Assembly: GCF_040892545.1 (NCBI RefSeq)
Contig: NZ_CP156079.1
Location: forward strand, 2,949,501-3,013,500
DNA from: Paracidovorax avenae
GTDB taxonomy: Bacteria; Pseudomonadota; Gammaproteobacteria; Burkholderiales; Burkholderiaceae_C
Direction: 5' to 3'
Length of the DNA stretch: 64,000 nucleotides
Shown: positions 1 to 6,444 of the stretch, piece after piece
Layout: every line of letters starts with the position of its first letter
How positions within the stretch are numbered: position 1 is the first letter of the stretch
Notes under the pieces: model-generated
Seen by the model: only the letters and a program-made list of their open reading frames with translations
What the model was told of the DNA's origin: nothing
Databases searched by the model: none
Position numbers and translations under genes: made by a program

Positions 1-37
1 CACTCGCCGTGCGAGGCGCGGCCCCGCAGGTGATGAA

Positions 38-240
38 TGAAAAACACCCCGTGCACGCGAACGCGCAAGGGGTGTTGGTTTGAAGTCGCCGGAGGTTTTC
101 CAGGCCGCCGGAAATCCGACCTACCCTATCGAGGTGTGCGTCAACGAGGGAGGGGATTGGTCTACAAAATATGCCTCAGCCCGAAGGGCGTGCGCGTCTC
201 AGAGGCTCACGTGCCGCGCCAGAAAACTGGCCGCCGGCTT
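38..240 (-). ncRNA. ICE leader RNA motif, copy 1 (leader of a gene left of the window)
   Basis: No gene of this element is visible in 1-375, but the stretch holds the same structured leader seen at 1410-1625, 2764-2932 and 3912-4050. A 6-bp stem (192-197 with 209-214, one G-U pair) closes an 11-nt loop CTCAGAGGCTC on the plus strand. It is followed by hairpin GCCAG-AAAA-CTGGC at 218-231 and preceded by GCCC-GAA-GGGC. Near the probable start of the next leftward gene is another hairpin, AACACCCC/GGGGTGTT, at 41-74. All neighbouring genes run leftward, so the RNA is read from the minus strand and should lead into a gene starting at or left of about position 40. The family link rests on loop conservation with a changed but still paired stem. 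Confidence 0.55.
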
Positions 241-375
241 GTGTGACACCGGCAAACACTTGGAGCCGTGAGCATAGCGCAAAAGGTGGAGGTAAACGCC
301 TCCGGGCAATGGAACGAAGTGACAAGGCAGCAGCGAAAAGCAGCTTTGCTCGCATCGACTCGATCAGGCCGGGCG

Positions 376-606
376 TTACCCGGCTGCGATGTCGATGTGA
401 CGGAAGACGTCGTCGTACGACAGACGGTGAGCGCCGGCTGTCGTCTTCAGCTTCTCGCTCCAGCGCGACACGATGACGGGCAGACCACCAGGATCCTGGC
501 CGTCGATGCGTACGCCTGCCTTCAGGACCACGATGGCCAGGCCACCGTCGTCCCGCGTTGGAGGCGCACCATCGACCCAGCCCGCCAGGGTTGAATCTAG
601 CGACAT
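376..606 (-). CDS. Small hypothetical ICE protein (76 aa)
   Basis: Unrecognised 76-residue protein beginning MSLDSTLAGWVDG. The start at 606 is chosen because a good AGGAGA ribosome site lies just upstream; the frame is open about 20 codons further but without such a site. It has no membrane segment or signal peptide. It is a mixed polar protein with a central AIVVLKAGVRIDG strand-like stretch. It lies 68 bp downstream of the DUF3577 gene, separated by a perfect GC-rich hairpin (637-660), and runs in the same leftward direction as the rest of the element. Function unknown. Small genes like this are common accessory genes in SPI-7-type elements, so being a real gene is likelier than any role. 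Confidence 0.6.
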   Translation of the reverse strand: MSLDSTLAGWVDGAPPTRDDGGLAIVVLKAGVRIDGQDPGGLPVIVSRWSEKLKTTAGAHRLSYDDVFRHIDIAAG

Positions 607-636
607 GAAATCTCTCCTTCGGATTTGATGATACCC

Positions 637-660
637 CCGGGACCGCAAGCGGTCCCGGGT
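637..660 (-). terminator. Perfect 11-bp GC hairpin between the DUF3577 gene and the next gene
   Basis: CCCGGGACCGC-AA-GCGGTCCCGGG is a perfect inverted repeat with a 2-nt spacer. On the minus strand it falls 14 nt after the DUF3577 stop and 30 nt before the next start. No T-run follows, so it may be an attenuator or an mRNA-stabilising stem rather than a classic terminator. Hairpins with a similar GGGAC/GTCCC core sit near the ribosome site in the other structured leaders of this region. Confidence 0.5.
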
Positions 661-674
661 TCTCACATCAGTGC

Positions 675-1409
675 TCAGGCTTCCGCGGGTTCGCGGTGCT
701 CAGCACGTGGTTGCCTGCCGCTCGCGATGGAGCGAAGAGGCTGCCGACGTTGCGGCGCCGGTGCTTCAGCCCGCGGTTGCGGTGCTGCTGCGCGACGCTG
801 CGGCATCGGCGTCACGGTCGTCCGCGGCTGCGGTGCGACCGAACGACGCGGTGGAGGCGCTTCCTGGTCCATCTCTTCGCGCGCGGAGCGCTCGAATTGC
901 GTGGAGTCGGGAGCGTCGCCGTCCATGGGGTGATCGCCGCCCTGCGACTGTTCACCTTCATGTCCCGCGCTTTCTTCGGAAGGCCTGCTGTACACCTTCT
1001 CGCCGTCCACCGAAATGGAGTTGATCAGGATGAGCCGGCCCTTGATCAGCGTGGCCATTTCCTTCCGCCCGGTAGGGCGGCCGGACTGCTGGTCACGCAC
1101 GTCACGCTCGTAAAGATGCGGATAGATGTCGCCGATCTTGAAGCTCACGAGCACCTTGCGGCGCGCGTTCACTTCGTCATGGAGACTGTCGATCAACCCG
1201 ATCGCTTCCTCACCGCTGACCCGAAGATCGAAGTACGTGTAGTCGGCAGCGTCCGAAGAGCCACGCAATGCAGAAATACTGCACGCGAGGAACGGTTCCG
1301 CCTTACGTCCACGACCTTGGGTTTCCACCCAGCGAATACGGTTGAGGTAACCGATGCCGCTGGTGTGCAGGTTGAAAAACTCACGGGGTTGCTGTTGTGC
1401 AGTTTGCAT
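675..1409 (-). CDS. STY4534-type ICE replication protein (DUF3577)
   Basis: A 244-residue protein resembling the STY4534/DUF3577 family carried by SPI-7, PAPI-1 and ICEclc-type elements. The conserved N-terminal half (about residues 10-130) starts EFFNLHTSGIGYLNRIR and includes FLACSISALRGSSD, typical of the family. The C-terminal 90 residues are low-complexity, rich in Pro, Arg and Gln (PQRRAAAPQPR), probably disordered. Start 1409 has a GGAG site 7 nt upstream; the in-frame GTG-type extension upstream has none. It has its own structured leader (1410-1625). In related elements this gene sits near single-strand-binding and topoisomerase genes and is annotated as a replication protein; no enzyme motif is visible, and the biochemical role is not known to me. 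Confidence 0.8.
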   Translation of the reverse strand: MQTAQQQPREFFNLHTSGIGYLNRIRWVETQGRGRKAEPFLACSISALRGSSDAADYTYFDLRVSGEEAIGLIDSLHDEVNARRKVLVSFKIGDIYPHLYERDVRDQQSGRPTGRKEMATLIKGRLILINSISVDGEKVYSRPSEESAGHEGEQSQGGDHPMDGDAPDSTQFERSAREEMDQEAPPPRRSVAPQPRTTVTPMPQRRAAAPQPRAEAPAPQRRQPLRSIASGRQPRAEHREPAEA

Positions 1410-1625
1410 AGTGTTGCTCCAAAGTTCCAAAAGAATGGACGAGGAGCGCAGACGCACACAACCGGGCCGTAAGGCTCGGATGGGGCGGCTGTGTCCCCAT
1501 CCGGGTTACGAAAGACAAGTGCTCTGCATGGTGCCCGGGAGGGCCTCATGTGTGCGGCTTCCAAGAGCTCAGCCGCTGCGTGGTGCCCTGTTGGGCGGTT
1601 CACGGTTGCAAGACTAGCGCTTTGA
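1410..1625 (-). ncRNA. ICE leader RNA motif, copy 2 (leader of DUF3577 gene)
   Basis: Conserved stem CGGCT (1555-1559) pairs with AGCCG (1571-1575) around loop TCCAAGAGCTC. Compared with copies at 2850 and 3992 (CGACT/AGTCG), the G-C pair replaces A-T on both sides, a compensatory change. Next to it is CGTG-GT-GCCC-TGTT-GGGC-GGTT-CACG (about 1579-1604), matching the nested second stem of the other copies. GCCC-GGGA-GGGC precedes it, and a long hairpin (GGATGGGG/CCCCATCC) lies nearer the start codon. The whole stretch between genes is non-coding. Confidence 0.65.
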
Positions 1626-1636
1626 TCCTCGTGCCG

Positions 1637-2233
1637 TCAAACGCGGTTGACAGATGCCCCTGGATCGCTCGCCAGGAAGCGGAGCAGATCGCTGATGGTG
1701 ACGGCGTACCGATCCTTGAGCGCTGGCGCTTCACATAGAAACTCCGCCCAGCGGAGCTCCAGTGTGACGTGCAGCGGAGCAGGCTGGCGCGCGATCTCCG
1801 AAGCGAGGCTCGTGGTCAGGCAGATCCCGAACAGGTCCCTGACGAAGTAGCGAGCGGCGTACACGTTGTCGATGCGAGGACTCTGCGTGATTTGGTAGGA
1901 CGCTTGCGTAGCTACGAAGGCTACGACGTCGTCCACGGCCCGCAGCTTCGCGAAGTTGCTGGCCAGCACCAACTCCCGCGCATCGGCCACGCGCTTTTCA
2001 TGCTGCTTCTCGCCCAACGCCTTGAGCTTTGCGGCCCTGCCGCAGACGCTCGCTGCCCGGTCCAGCACTGCCACAGCTTCGGCCAGTGCCGTCCTGTCGT
2101 CGCCGGTGAGATCGAGCAGGCCTGGTTGGATGTTGCGGATCCCCGTGGCCAGCCGCCTGAACCGGGCGACATGCGCCGCCATGTCGCGACTCGTACCCAG
2201 TGACCGCGCAGCGAGTTCCTTCTCGTTGAGCAT
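1637..2233 (-). CDS. Hypothetical ICE protein (198 aa)
   Basis: Unrecognised protein of 198 residues, MLNEKELAARSLGTSRD at the N-terminus. The start at 2233 follows an AGGAGA ribosome site; the frame extends 11 codons further but that extension reads through a terminator-like hairpin. Predicted to be mostly alpha-helical (long Ala/Leu/Arg stretches such as LAEAVAVLDRAASVCGRAAK), with no signal peptide or membrane segment. It follows the 142-residue gene at 2314-2742 and is separated from it by the hairpin at 2255-2293, so expression may depend on read-through or on a promoter inside the upstream gene. No enzyme motif seen. Function unknown; the context is an ICE accessory gene. Confidence 0.6.
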   Translation of the reverse strand: MLNEKELAARSLGTSRDMAAHVARFRRLATGIRNIQPGLLDLTGDDRTALAEAVAVLDRAASVCGRAAKLKALGEKQHEKRVADARELVLASNFAKLRAVDDVVAFVATQASYQITQSPRIDNVYAARYFVRDLFGICLTTSLASEIARQPAPLHVTLELRWAEFLCEAPALKDRYAVTISDLLRFLASDPGASVNRV

Positions 2234-2254
2234 GGTTCTCTCCTCTCTCACAAA

Positions 2255-2293
2255 GAAAAAACCCACCTCCGGGCACTGCCTGGAGATGGGTTC
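2255..2293 (-). terminator. Rho-independent terminator directly before a ribosome site
   Basis: On the minus strand AACCCATCTCC...GGAGGTGGGTT forms a long stem with inner GGC/GCC pairs, and is followed by TTTTTTC. It terminates the 2314-2742 gene, yet ends only about 10 nt before the ribosome site of the next gene (start 2233), so it may act as an attenuator for that gene. Confidence 0.75.
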
Positions 2294-2313
2294 GGACGAT
2301 GCGGATGCAGCTG

Positions 2314-2742
2314 CTACTTGCTTGCAGCAGTGCGACGCACAGAGGAAAGCGCTACCACGTTGGCGGCCTCGGCAGGGGCCGGGCTCGCGGTGTGATGGCG
2401 CTCGACCCGGGCACGGCGAATCGCTGCCGCGACGTACCGCGCTGCGATCAGGAGAGCACGCGCTACGAACGAGATTTGCCCGCGGGCCCGGGCATACGCC
2501 CGCCCCGCGGCGCGAGCTCGCTCGAAGCGCATCTGCTGCCGACGTACGGTTTCAGCGGCCTTCAGGCACGCTCCCAGGTACTCTTGGCGCAGTTCGGGAC
2601 TGTCGTCCACGACTGCGATGAAGAGTTCTGCTACGACGGGGTCGTCCAGCCTGGTCAGCATGTCCGCCAAATGCTTGGCTTCGACCTGGCGTGCGCTTGC
2701 GAACGATGGACCGTTTGAACCGGCCTTGGTGGTTTGGGACAT
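2314..2742 (-). CDS. Hypothetical ICE protein with basic helical C-terminus (142 aa)
   Basis: Unrecognised 142-residue protein, MSQTTKAGSNGPSFASARQ at the N-terminus. Residues 60-115 are rich in Arg and Ala (RRQQMRFERARAAGRAYARA), suggesting a basic helix that could bind nucleic acid or membrane; no known motif is seen. The start at 2742 has an AGGAG site 7 nt upstream. A copy of the structured leader RNA lies directly upstream (2764-2932), nearly the same as the leader of the gene at 3636-3890. A rho-independent terminator follows (2255-2293). The gene is therefore a separate transcription unit whose expression probably follows the leader. Function unknown. Confidence 0.6.
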   Translation of the reverse strand: MSQTTKAGSNGPSFASARQVEAKHLADMLTRLDDPVVAELFIAVVDDSPELRQEYLGACLKAAETVRRQQMRFERARAAGRAYARARGQISFVARALLIAARYVAAAIRRARVERHHTASPAPAEAANVVALSSVRRTAASK

Positions 2743-2763
2743 GACGTTGCTCCTGTGTAAAAA

Positions 2764-2932
2764 CGGGCAACGACGGCCCTCCCGGGACTGCGTTGGTCCC
2801 GTAGGGTTGATGGAAAAAAACTACCTTGCCCTCGTGTGTACGAGGGGTACGACTTTCAAAGGCTCAGTCGCTTCGAGGTTGCTCATGATGAGCGGTCACG
2901 AAGCGATTTTAGGCACCAGCTGGGTACTTGCC
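2764..2932 (-). ncRNA. ICE leader RNA motif, copy 3
   Basis: Plus-strand coordinates: stem CGACT (2850-2854)/AGTCG (2866-2870) with loop TTCAAAGGCTC; second stem CGCTTCG (2869-2875)/CGAAGCG (2899-2905) enclosing hairpin GCTCAT-G-ATGAGC; hairpin CCCTCGT-GTGT-ACGAGGG (about 2829-2846); and CGGGAC...GTCCCG near the ribosome site. Shares exact blocks with copy 4 (3912-4050): CTGCGTTGGTCCCG, GACTTTCAAAGGCTCAGTCG and GAGCGGTCACGA, while the connecting bases differ. It lies in the 360-bp gene-free stretch 2743-3101, between the 2742 start and an upstream terminator-like hairpin. Confidence 0.7.
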
Positions 2933-2977
2933 AAAGCGTGAACATCACTTCTCGTCGCGCCCTGCTAGAAAAGGAGA

Positions 2978-3010
2978 CGCCCACCGCAGGCGAAGCCTGA
3001 GCGGTGGGCG
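2978..3010 (-). terminator. Strong 10-bp hairpin after the 3102-3338 gene
   Basis: CGCCCACCGC (2978-2987) is exactly complementary to GCGGTGGGCG (3001-3010), with an inner AGGC-GAA-GCCT helix. On the minus strand it lies about 90 nt beyond the stop of the 78-residue gene and is followed by TCTCCTTTTC, weakly U-rich. It probably ends that two-gene unit. Confidence 0.6.
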
Positions 3011-3101
3011 CACATTTCGGACGACATCGAGGAAAAGGTTGAACCTGCCGGTGCTGAAACCCCTCCCAAGGACGGTGAATTGCGAAGCTATCTATCGAAC
3101 G

Positions 3102-3338
3102 TCAAGGGTTGCGATCGTTCCACTCCGCTGCCTCACGCAGCAGTCGTGTTAAGCGAGCTTCAAGATCATGAAATGCAACTCCGCGGGCCAGTTCGAACGC
3201 ACTCCACGCTTCCGTAGTATCGTCCGTCGAACACCACCCCAGTTCGGGATCGTACTCAACGGCGAGACCACTGTCGTGTACAAGCAAACCGCCTTGTCGG
3301 CGCCATGCTATGTGCCACTTGTAGTGTTTCCCGGTCAT
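3102..3338 (-). CDS. Small hypothetical ICE protein (78 aa)
   Basis: Unrecognised 78-residue protein, MTGKHYKWHIAWRRQGG at the N-terminus, with acidic and aromatic content and a helical C-terminus (LEARLTRLLREAAEWND). A GAGGA site lies 7 nt upstream of the start. Its ATG overlaps the TGA of the preceding gene (3335-3523) as ATGA, so the two are probably translationally coupled. A hairpin at 2978-3010 follows. No signal peptide or membrane segment. Function unknown. Confidence 0.6.
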   Translation of the reverse strand: MTGKHYKWHIAWRRQGGLLVHDSGLAVEYDPELGWCSTDDTTEAWSAFELARGVAFHDLEARLTRLLREAAEWNDRNP

Positions 3339-3523
3339 TGACGGTCCTCAAAATCGGACTTGATTACTGGCCGCCCGTTTACCCACCAGCAGTACAAACC
3401 GCCGGCCTCGATCGCTGCCAGCTCACAGGACTCTCGATGTCCTGCAGTGATGAAAGTGCCATCTTGATGAAACGCGGCCGCCTCGAACTGCTCGGCTCCA
3501 TCCGGATACTGAAAGTTAACCAT
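3335..3523 (-). CDS. Small hypothetical ICE protein (62 aa)
   Basis: A 62-residue protein, MVNFQYPDGAEQFEAAAFHQD, with an excellent GAGGAG ribosome site before the start at 3523 and ATGA overlap with the next gene. The residue pattern (beta-like YPDGAEQFEAAAF, GGLYCWWVNGRPVI) suggests a small beta-rich domain. A hairpin of CCCGG/CCGGG type lies just upstream of the ribosome site, as in the other leaders. No recognised family. Together with 3102-3338 it forms a two-gene unit. Confidence 0.55.
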   Translation of the reverse strand: MVNFQYPDGAEQFEAAAFHQDGTFITAGHRESCELAAIEAGGLYCWWVNGRPVIKSDFEDRQ

Positions 3524-3635
3524 ACGATTTCTCCTCGGAGAGCCCGGAACCGCCGGGCGTCGGGAGGTACGTCATAGTGCCCCAAATTTGATGAATCGGG
3601 CATCAGCATGTGCGCTGGTGACCATCTGTGCCTGC

Positions 3636-3890
3636 TCAAACGTGCCGAAGGACCGCATCTGCACCGTGCAAGCGCTCAATGCGATTTTCCACGGCGTAAT
3701 CGACCTCCTGGATGCGCGTTTCGGGCACCCCGGTCACCACGCTCGCGGTAAAGCAGGTGTGATGCCGACCATAAGAGGTCTGCTCGTAACGCCGGACCAT
3801 TGCTCCGGCGATGTCGTGAGGTCGATAGCCCAGTTCCTTCGCGATCGCGAAGAAACGGGCCTTCTTCTGATCGATGGTTCGTTGGATCAT
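3636..3890 (-). CDS. Small hypothetical ICE protein (84 aa)
   Basis: An 84-residue protein starting MIQRTIDQKKARFFAIAKELGY. The start at 3890 has an AGAGGAG ribosome site; the frame is open further upstream, but that part is the structured leader RNA (3912-4050), not coding. The N-terminal 35 residues look like a helix-turn-helix-sized segment (KELGYRPHDIAGAMVRRY), and the remainder is mixed. No strong family match from memory. Its leader is almost the same as that of 2314-2742, so the two genes are probably regulated alike. Function unknown; a small DNA-handling or regulatory protein is plausible but unproven. Confidence 0.6.
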   Translation of the reverse strand: MIQRTIDQKKARFFAIAKELGYRPHDIAGAMVRRYEQTSYGRHHTCFTASVVTGVPETRIQEVDYAVENRIERLHGADAVLRHV

Positions 3891-3911
3891 GTCGCTGCTC
3901 CTCTGTGAGGC

Positions 3912-4050
3912 GGGCAACGACATCCCCACCGGGACTGCGTTGGTCCCGCTGGGTGGATGGAAAAATGCCCTACCCCATTGGCATGAGGCCACGACTTTCA
4001 AAGGCTCAGTCGCGTGGTGGTGCTCTAACGAGCGGTCACGAGTCCATTGT
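3912..4050 (-). ncRNA. ICE leader RNA motif, copy 4
   Basis: Stem CGACT (3992-3996)/AGTCG (4008-4012) with loop TTCAAAGGCTC, second hairpin GCTC-TAAC-GAGC (4022-4033) flanked by GGTCACG, hairpin ATGCC/GGCAT, and CGGGAC/GTCCCG near the ribosome site. Lies between the helicase stop (4060) and the 3890 start. Compared with copy 3 the inner hairpin is shorter but in register, and the conserved blocks are the same. Confidence 0.7.
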
Positions 4051-4059
4051 AGGCAGGCA

Positions 4060-6135
4060 TCACGCGAACTCCAACACCGCGCGCTCTTCTCGCGCCGCGG
4101 CAGGCAGTTCCACAAGCTCCAGCTGCTGCGCGTCTGGTAGGGCCGCTTTCGCGGCTTCGACCACTTCCACCTCCGTGGTTCGTTTCGCGTCTTGGAGCTT
4201 CAGTACGCCCTCGTCGATCGTGCCGGGCACGATCGGGACGATGACCAGGACGTCGCGCAACTGCCCGAGCCGATAGGCCCGGTCTTCGGCCTGGCGCATC
4301 AAGGCCGGAGTCCATGGCATCGAGGCGAACGCGACCAGGTTGGCCGCGGTGAGCGTGATGCCGACGCCTGCAGCACTCGTGGTGCCGATGAAGACCTTGG
4401 CCGCCGGAACCTGCTGGAAAGCGTCCACGGCGGCCTGGCGCTTCTTCGCGGAATCAGCGCCGACCAGCGAGACACATCCGATCCCGAGCCCAGCGAGCGC
4501 TTGCTTGAGGGCGTCCACGGTGGACATGTACTCGCAGAAGATGATGATCTTGTCTTCGTCGCCCATCGACTGCACGGTGTCCAGCAGGAAGGGCACCTTC
4601 AGCGATTCGAGCGTCCTGCGCAGCTGCACGATCTTGGGCATGGCCTGAAGGCTCATGTCGCGATAGATCTCGCGGTAAGTGCCGAGTCCTTCTGGCGAGA
4701 GATATCGGAGCTGGCGGTCTTTCTTGCCCAGATCCGAGAGCACCGCCTTGCTGCGCCGAATCATCCACCCCTTGATGGCATCCGCGAGCTTGGCGCGCTT
4801 CTCAGCCGTTCCAGCAAAACCTTTCCGGAATTCGCCGAGCGGCAGCTGGCCCAGGGCATGCCCGGTGATTCGCAGCAGCGTGTGCATCTCGACCTCGCGG
4901 TTCAGGAGCGGCGTCCCAGTGACGACGTAGCAGCGAGGGATCCGCGCGGCCAGCAGAAACACATTGCGCGTGCGGCCGCTCTGGTACTCCTTCAGGTAGT
5001 GGGCCTCATCCACGGCCATCACTTCGAACGCGAGCTCGGTCGCACGCACCAGGCCACCCATGCGCTCGTAGTTGCCGATCACCCAATCGCACGCCTGCAG
5101 CGTCGCGGTGCGATCTTCGCCCACCATGCCCACAGTCGCCTCCGGGTAGACCATCCGGATCTCCCTCTCCCAGTTGAGGCGCAGGGACGCCGGACACACG
5201 ATCAGCACCCTCCCCTTGCCGGCGGCAAGCCGGCTGGCAACGACCGTCTGGCGGCTCTTCCCAAGGCCCATGTCGTCACCCATGCACGCGCCGGCGGATC
5301 GCAGCATGTGTTGAACGCCGATCGCCTGGTAGTCCCTAAGAACACCTGTGGCCACTAGCGAAGTAACGGCGGACGCATCGAATGGCAGGTCTCCGGATCG
5401 CTGCACATCCGTCGAGAAGAACCCCGTGCCCGCAGAATCGTCTCCCCCGCGGCCACCTCGCTGGGGAGGTGGTGCCGCAGGGACGACGATGGGCGAAGAC
5501 GAAGCACTTGCGGTGGCGAGTTCCTCCAGCACGACGGCCTGTTCATGGACAAACACGAACTCCGCCTTGACGCCGGCATGCCGCACCAGATGCTCCTGGA
5601 TTTCAGCGGGATCGCAATGCACTTGCCAAGCGGCGGCGTGCTTGTGAAACAGGCCGCGCATCGCCCGCATCGCCGCCACGCACGGCGGGTCATAGACGAA
5701 GCTCACAGCCCACTTTCCGCGGCCTCCGTCGCCCTTGGCGAGCGGGAAAACTTGGACGTCGAGCAGTTGGGTGTAGAAGTCGGGCTCGGGCGCCGCGGCC
5801 GAGGCCCGCAGCGCAGCCGCAACAGCGTCGAAGGAAACGTGCTGCCCGCTGTAGGCATCGAGGAGCATGCTCTCGACGTCGGCCGCCGCGGTAGCCCGCA
5901 CCAGCCACATGCGCCGCGCAGCGCTCCACCATGCCCCATGCCGCTCCAGAGGTTTGCTCAGCCCGGGCACATGGGCGAGTTGCAGGCCGAAACGCATTCC
6001 GTCGAAGCATGCCTTTACGACCAGGTCGGGCGGCGACAGGTTGACGGGCGCCGGGAGGCTGGCCGAGCTTGGTTTGCTCGTCACTTGGCCCCCTGCGAGC
6101 GCGCCATAGCGGTCCACAGCGCGCTCACCCTGCAT
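4060..6135 (-). CDS. SNF2/DEAD-type helicase, HARP/SMARCAL1-like
   Basis: An SF2 helicase of about 691 residues. Motifs visible: Q/I region RDYQAIGVQHM and GDDMGLGKS (Walker A, about residue 300), DEAH box in AVDEAHYLKE (about 385), VTGTPLLN (motif III), a C-terminal RecA-like domain with IIIFCEYMSTVDAL, and motif VI QAEDRAYRLGQ. The last is the SNF2-type signature. The N-terminal 280 residues have no motif I recognise. The start is uncertain: 6135 gives a short overlap with the upstream gene, while an ATG at 6189 would add 18 residues; neither has a strong ribosome site. SNF2-like enzymes of this kind remodel or anneal nucleic acid; here it probably serves ICE replication or recombination, or defence. 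Confidence 0.85.
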   Translation of the reverse strand: MQGERAVDRYGALAGGQVTSKPSSASLPAPVNLSPPDLVVKACFDGMRFGLQLAHVPGLSKPLERHGAWWSAARRMWLVRATAAADVESMLLDAYSGQHVSFDAVAAALRASAAAPEPDFYTQLLDVQVFPLAKGDGGRGKWAVSFVYDPPCVAAMRAMRGLFHKHAAAWQVHCDPAEIQEHLVRHAGVKAEFVFVHEQAVVLEELATASASSSPIVVPAAPPPQRGGRGGDDSAGTGFFSTDVQRSGDLPFDASAVTSLVATGVLRDYQAIGVQHMLRSAGACMGDDMGLGKSRQTVVASRLAAGKGRVLIVCPASLRLNWEREIRMVYPEATVGMVGEDRTATLQACDWVIGNYERMGGLVRATELAFEVMAVDEAHYLKEYQSGRTRNVFLLAARIPRCYVVTGTPLLNREVEMHTLLRITGHALGQLPLGEFRKGFAGTAEKRAKLADAIKGWMIRRSKAVLSDLGKKDRQLRYLSPEGLGTYREIYRDMSLQAMPKIVQLRRTLESLKVPFLLDTVQSMGDEDKIIIFCEYMSTVDALKQALAGLGIGCVSLVGADSAKKRQAAVDAFQQVPAAKVFIGTTSAAGVGITLTAANLVAFASMPWTPALMRQAEDRAYRLGQLRDVLVIVPIVPGTIDEGVLKLQDAKRTTEVEVVEAAKAALPDAQQLELVELPAAAREERAVLEFA

Positions 6136-6430
6136 TCCGTTCGATGCAGGTGACGTCGGATCGGAAACCTGCCCAACGCTCGCGATCATGTTCGCGCCAT
6201 GCCGGGTCGATCTCCGATGTGGCTTCGTCCACGGCCGTCGAGATGGGGTCAGCGATGCGCGGATCGTCGAAGACCACGGCCACCGCGTCCACGATGCCAC
6301 GCCCATATTTTTGCATCAGCAGTGCGGCAAGACGTGGGGTCTCTGAACCGCGCGCCACGTCGCCGATTTTGCCTGCTGCGTATTCTTCTACCTGCCGAAT
6401 CAGCAGATTGATGGTAAATGTTTGATCCAT
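6125..6430 (-). CDS. Hypothetical protein upstream of the helicase (101 aa)
   Basis: A 101-residue protein, MDQTFTINLLIRQVEEYAAGK, with a GGGAG site before the start at 6430. Acidic and helical, with no signal peptide. It overlaps the helicase gene by about 10 bp, so the two are probably co-translated. It lies only 15 bp after the Gly-rich protein gene. No family recognised. Possibly a helicase partner, which is inferred only from the overlap. Confidence 0.55.
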   Translation of the reverse strand: MDQTFTINLLIRQVEEYAAGKIGDVARGSETPRLAALLMQKYGRGIVDAVAVVFDDPRIADPISTAVDEATSEIDPAWREHDRERWAGFRSDVTCIERNAG

Positions 6431-6444
6431 CCGGCTCCCCACGT

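Noticed and set aside
80..271. Short plus-strand open frame with TTG start (63 aa)
   Set aside because: It covers the structured leader RNA, has no ribosome site and no coding pattern; the neighbouring genes run on the minus strand.
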